From Ailanthus altissimus (lineage: Eukaryota > Streptophyta > Magnoliopsida > Sapindales > Simaroubaceae), in the NCBI GenBank assembly GCA_946807835.1, contig OX327686.1:7378001-7442000 (forward strand): a DNA stretch of 64,000 nt, in the 5' to 3' direction. Under the pieces are notes generated by a model that saw only the letters and a list, made by a program, of their open reading frames with translations, was not told where the DNA came from and did not search any database. Below are positions 59,776 to 64,000 of this stretch, one piece after another; positions within the stretch are counted from its first letter, which is position 1, and each line of letters starts with the position of its first letter. A program made the position numbers and the translations under genes.

Positions 59776-61985
59776 CAATTAAATATACACATCTTATATA
59801 TGTATAACAGAAGTCAAAAATTAAATAATAAATATAAATTTATATATATTAATTAATTTAATATAAATTGAGAATATTATCTTTAAAATTTTTAGATTTA
59901 AATTTTATTTAAAATTTACATAAAATGAACTTATCATCAATTTTATCAATCAACGGAGGTAAATTTAATTGACTAAAATAATAACTTATAATCTAATATC
60001 GATTTAATACTTAAACTTCTAAATTAATTTTTAATCTAATACTTAACATTTAAGTAATTTATTAAATAATAAATTTTATTTTATTTTTTAACTTTTAAAT
60101 AACAAAAATATTCAAATTCAAAGCTTTAACGGTAAAGAAGATAATAAATAGTCTTTTAAACTTTTGCTTTATAGTTTTAACACTTAAAACTTAAAATAAA
60201 ACTTCTCATTTTCTTTCGGCCGTCCTTTTGAAAAGAATCTAGCTTAAATGAATTTTGTTTCATTTTAACTTATTTAAAGCAAATGCATTTAATTTAAAAT
60301 TCATTTCATTTGCATTTGAATTTCATTTAGTCTTTAACTTAACCCATGAGTTAATAATTAACTCAAATTAAGTTAAACTTTATTTAATAATTAAATTAAA
60401 TAAAATATCTTAATTTTAACTTAACCCTAGAGTTAATAATTAACTTAAATTAAGTTAAATATAAAATATCTTTTAACTTAACTCTTTAATTAATATTTAA
60501 TTATGATTAAGTTAAATTTTGTTTAATAATTAAATAAATAAATATCTACATTAATCTAACTCTAATTAACATTTAATCATAGTTAAATTTATTTAACTCT
60601 TAAGTAATATAAATATATTGATTATTTAATAATTAATTAAGTAAACTTATCTTTAAGTCTTTATTTAATTTAAGTGAGTCCCACCTAATCCATACTTGAG
60701 TCAACTTGATCAAATATTTACTATGCGTTACGTGTTAATATTTAATTGGTCAACAATAATTATTAATTAATTAATGTACCTATCTCTTAAATCTTGACAA
60801 GTGCACATCATAAGATTTTTAAAACAAACATTCGATTTTACTTAATTTTACTAGATGAAACTATTCACTCCGGTACGTTATTCAAGCACACAATGAGTAC
60901 ACTTCACATTACGGGACTCCCTAAGTTCACGCCCAATTCGTCAAATGAAATTATTCTATGAGTCTGTGATCGATATCTCACGCACATGTCACATATATTA
61001 CAAATTAATGCGTTAGATCATACAAGTTAAGGTCACAACACATATATATAATCCTTTGGTTAATTATACCTTGAATATGTGGGGATATAAATCAGCACCG
61101 TCAAATCCTCGTATGCCCATCCGTGAACTTTTCTCCAGATTTGTATCTTGATAGACAATATACGCAAACACTTTTACGATATTGTTTAATCATGTGAAAA
61201 AATTCTTTAACGGGTTTAATACTTAGGGCCATAAGATTTTTTGAGATATAGTCTCAGAGCATTGAATATACAACTTATCTATGTAAGCTGACGGATCTCG
61301 TATCTACACACACCAAACTCCATGAGTATCGAACTATACCCAACGACACATAGCTGTCAAACCATAAAAAGGCCTCTGACATCCGTAGAACCAAAGTATG
61401 GTGGATTACCTACAAGCTTACTGTGGTGCTTAGGTCAAAAGATCATGAATACTACTCAATTTAAGAGAACCTGCAATTGATAGCTTTATAAGATGTCTAT
61501 TGGAGTCTTCATGAGCCCGTTCATTATCAAGTCCTAACTTAATACCTGTATGCTTATATGAGTTCTAAGCTCATGGTCAACTAAGAAAAATTATATGTAC
61601 CATGTAGATATAAATATATAGTTATCTATACGAAAATGATTCACTGATAGATCCACATCAGTGAAAATAGATCAAGAACATAGTGTTTAAGAACATATGT
61701 ATATAATGATATTTTTTAGCATCTATTGTAACTCTTTGCAACTATGTTATTATTAGTATACTCTCAAGTCTTTATTTCATTTTAGACAAAGCCCAAACTC
61801 TTTAAATATCGCTGACTGTTATAACCTGCTAACTCGTAACTATGCTAATTCTTAATATTTATAACTCTTAACGTTGCTAACTCTTAACTCTTGTCTAAAT
61901 TCTTTTAGATTAGATTTGAACTCTTTCAGATCATACAATATTTATAACGTTATAAGCATAGTATAATATATGTTTAATATATAGA
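59776..61985 (-). mobile_element. Long-LTR family copy E, LTR lacking its 5' end
   Basis: Reverse-complemented, it carries family blocks including GATCTGAAAGAGTTCAAATC, GACGGATCTCGTATCTAC-type sequence and GAGTACATTTCATATTG-like blocks, and an end region near 59780-59830 similar to the GCACAGCGGAAG block of copy C. The first about 60 bases of the family start are missing at the right end. No target duplication was found. Flanks on both sides are LINE debris. Confidence 0.65.
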
Positions 61986-62039
61986 GTTTTTATTTTTATT
62001 TTGAGTAGTATATGACTTCAGACTACCAATAAGGAATTT

Positions 62040-62695
62040 GCTAGAGTGATGATGCTTTTGTGGGATAATTGGCAAGTCAAAAATAACTTCATTATAAAAG
62101 GAAAAAAAGAGAACTAAGTTAAAGATAATTGCTCATGGGGAACTTACTTGGAATCCAATCTGTTGGGCACTTTATGTTAGTCATCAATGAATCCTTATTT
62201 TAAGCTTAGAGAAGCTTCAAGTTGAAAAACTCCTCCACAGGACTGGTACAAGATGAATGTTGATGTAACTGTTGATTCTAAGGTGAACAAAGTTGATTTG
62301 AGGACAATAATAAGGAATGAAGTTGGAAGTGTTATGGCAATAGCAATTTCAACAAATTCATATTAGGAGGATGTTGAATTAGTTGAAACAGAGGCAATTT
62401 GTTTTAGGCTAAAGTTTGCAAATGACTCTAGTTTTCACTCCTTGCTTGTTGAATCGGATAAAAAAAAAAAATGTAGTGGGATTAACTTTGGAAACAATTA
62501 ACTATTTGAAAGAAATTAATTGAGTGGTTAATGACATTCAAAAATTATTGAAGGAAAAACATCAACTCAAAATTAGACCTTTTTAGATTAAGTAACATGC
62601 TGGCTCATTAGTTAGCCAAAGTCGCTTTTAAGTTCTCAGATGTAAAAACTTGGTTTGATAAATTTTTCAATCTAATAGTAGCTATGAATTAATTT
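62040..62695 (+). pseudogene. LINE RNase H-like domain remnant
   Basis: Frames read PPQDWYKMNVDVTVDSKVNK near 62235-62300, then IIRNEVGSVMAIAIS, ELVETEAICFRLKFANDSSF and LLVESDKKKNVVGL, and SNMLAH-LAKVAFKFSD near 62595-62640. This is the order of the plant RNase H-like domain that ends many non-LTR element polyproteins (W.K.N.DGA, E..A...GL, ESD, N..AH.LA). The frame has stops and shifts. The reverse transcriptase region between ORF1 and this domain is not seen. Confidence 0.72.
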
Positions 62696-62699
62696 TCAA

Positions 62700-64000
62700 A
62701 AAGAAAAAGTCAACAATATAGCAGTCACGGTAGATAATTTTACTCTTTTTTTAAACATGTAAGAGAAGAATTTGAATTCAAAATTTTTACTATAGTAAAA
62801 TTAAAAATATACTCTCAATTCTTTACCACCAAATTGTTAATAACAATACTGATTTAACTTCGTTAATTACAACTAATAGAGAATATGAAAGTTTAGGAGC
62901 CGAGTTGAAGGCACGTGCCAGTGCCTCCCAAAAACAAGGGCAACTCAACTTTCAATTAACTTCTGGGAATAACATTCGGATCCCTAGGTTTTCATAGTTT
63001 TATAAGTAAGGATATAACTGTCCAATTTGTATCAAGTTGGTCGTTAAACTTCTATTGGGATGATTGAACTCTTTTGGTGGGAAAAATTTCAATGTTGTAA
63101 GGTTATCTTCGTTATTTAAACAAATAAATTAGGGACCTATTTGATTCAAATGCGTTGTCTATATTCATACTTAAGAAAAGTATGAAAGCTCGGACATAAA
63201 TGTTATTATTCCATTAATATTGTTTGAAAGTAATAATTTTTTTTTTTTCTGAAATACATGATGAAGAAAAGTAAGAGACAAGACTGGAAAAGCTGGGTGA
63301 AATTATTAGACAGACATTACTCATCATCAATAATAATTAACAGAATATAAAATTTTGATTTAAAAGAATTAAAATACAAGGAAAGATTTGGCGGAGAGTT
63401 GGGTCAAGGATGGGGCCATACGCCCCCCATAAATTCGTGTTCCAACTCAGATCTCACCTTGCATTTTAATTTTGTTCATGTTGTTTCCTTTCTTCTATTT
63501 CTTTTATAACGTTGACGTTTTAATTTAGTGTGAGTGACAGGCATCCGAGGCTGACTGTTGAGTTAGAATTTAGCAAAGGCTGGCCAGCTATTCCATTTAT
63601 TTTCCTTGTTGCTTTCTTACGGTTTTGATTAATTTAAACCTCTTGTTATATGAAACTCACTAGTACTCATATTTCTATGGTTTAACATTTGCAATTTTAA
63701 ATTATTAAATTTAGATTTTTTTCATGAAAAGCCTAAAATCGAAACACAGGAGTTAAAGGGCATTGTATTTGTGTTAACAACAAAATAGTAAAAAATTAGT
63801 AGTATATTTTTATCTCCACTTTAATAAAGTTTTATATTTAAATTATTCTCTTTATAATAATTTTATAGATTTTTTTAAAAAAAACTTATTTACATCAAAA
63901 TGCATAGTTTCTAAAAGTTGTTGTCCTAATTTTTCACAGTTTAACCGGCCAAAACCCATAACTCAAGAAGTTTACCCCATAAAACTAATTGACTTGGAAG
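62700..64000. other. Intergenic sequence to the window end
   Basis: No gene was recognised. A GC-rich short stretch with GGGGCCATACGCCCCCC lies near 63414-63430. The rest is AT-rich. Confidence 0.45.

Overview
The window is a very AT-rich, gene-poor stretch of a flowering-plant nuclear genome, most likely a eudicot. Supporting signs are GT-AG introns in a plant vacuolar pyrophosphatase gene, plant-type LTR retrotransposons, CACTA, Mutator-like and hAT-like DNA transposons, and a plant LINE. I see no bacterial operons, CRISPR arrays or complete tRNA/rRNA genes. The exact species cannot be told from the sequence.

Only three protein-coding genes look intact. (1) 21001-21786 (+): a single-exon SAM-domain protein of 261 residues. 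(2) 40205-40939 (-): a single-exon, very acidic 244-residue protein that I do not recognise. (3) 51320-57031 (-): an eight-exon type I (K+-dependent) vacuolar H+-translocating pyrophosphatase of 768 residues. All its splice junctions and phases can be read directly.

The rest is layered transposon debris. From left to right: an hAT-like element (237-1293) beside a decayed gypsy-type gag-like frame (-); a Mutator-like foldback element with a perfect 9-bp target duplication (4859-5861); a 271-bp tandem duplication and a small MITE; an internally deleted Copia element (about 6605-9355); a second hAT-like MITE (9429-9985); a Ty3/Gypsy LTR remnant and a second gag-like frame (12792-16450); an antisense Copia solo LTR just upstream of the SAM gene (19707-20575); a long-LTR family with one copy nested inside another (22697-27262); a decayed CACTA element with TNP2, DUF4216, TNPA-like and Ulp1-like parts (about 27370-37380), split by a solo LTR with a perfect 5-bp duplication (27974-30154); a decayed Ty3/Gypsy pol (42480-47860) split inside its RNase H by another LTR of the same family (43743-46038), followed by a different LTR (49118-50150); and a LINE remnant (59148-62690) split by a fifth copy of the long-LTR family.

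One LTR family (about 2.2 kb, TG...CA, starting with GTGCCATCC-containing sequence) occurs five times, always as a lone LTR or LTR fragment. Its nesting gives a relative order of events: CACTA, Gypsy and LINE first, then the long LTRs, with copy A inserted into copy B. I found no convincing undescribed functional system. The observations most worth checking are the nested solo-LTR series, a GC-rich palindromic minisatellite in a Copia LTR, an in-frame duplicated-looking splice acceptor in the pyrophosphatase gene, and the unrecognised acidic protein.
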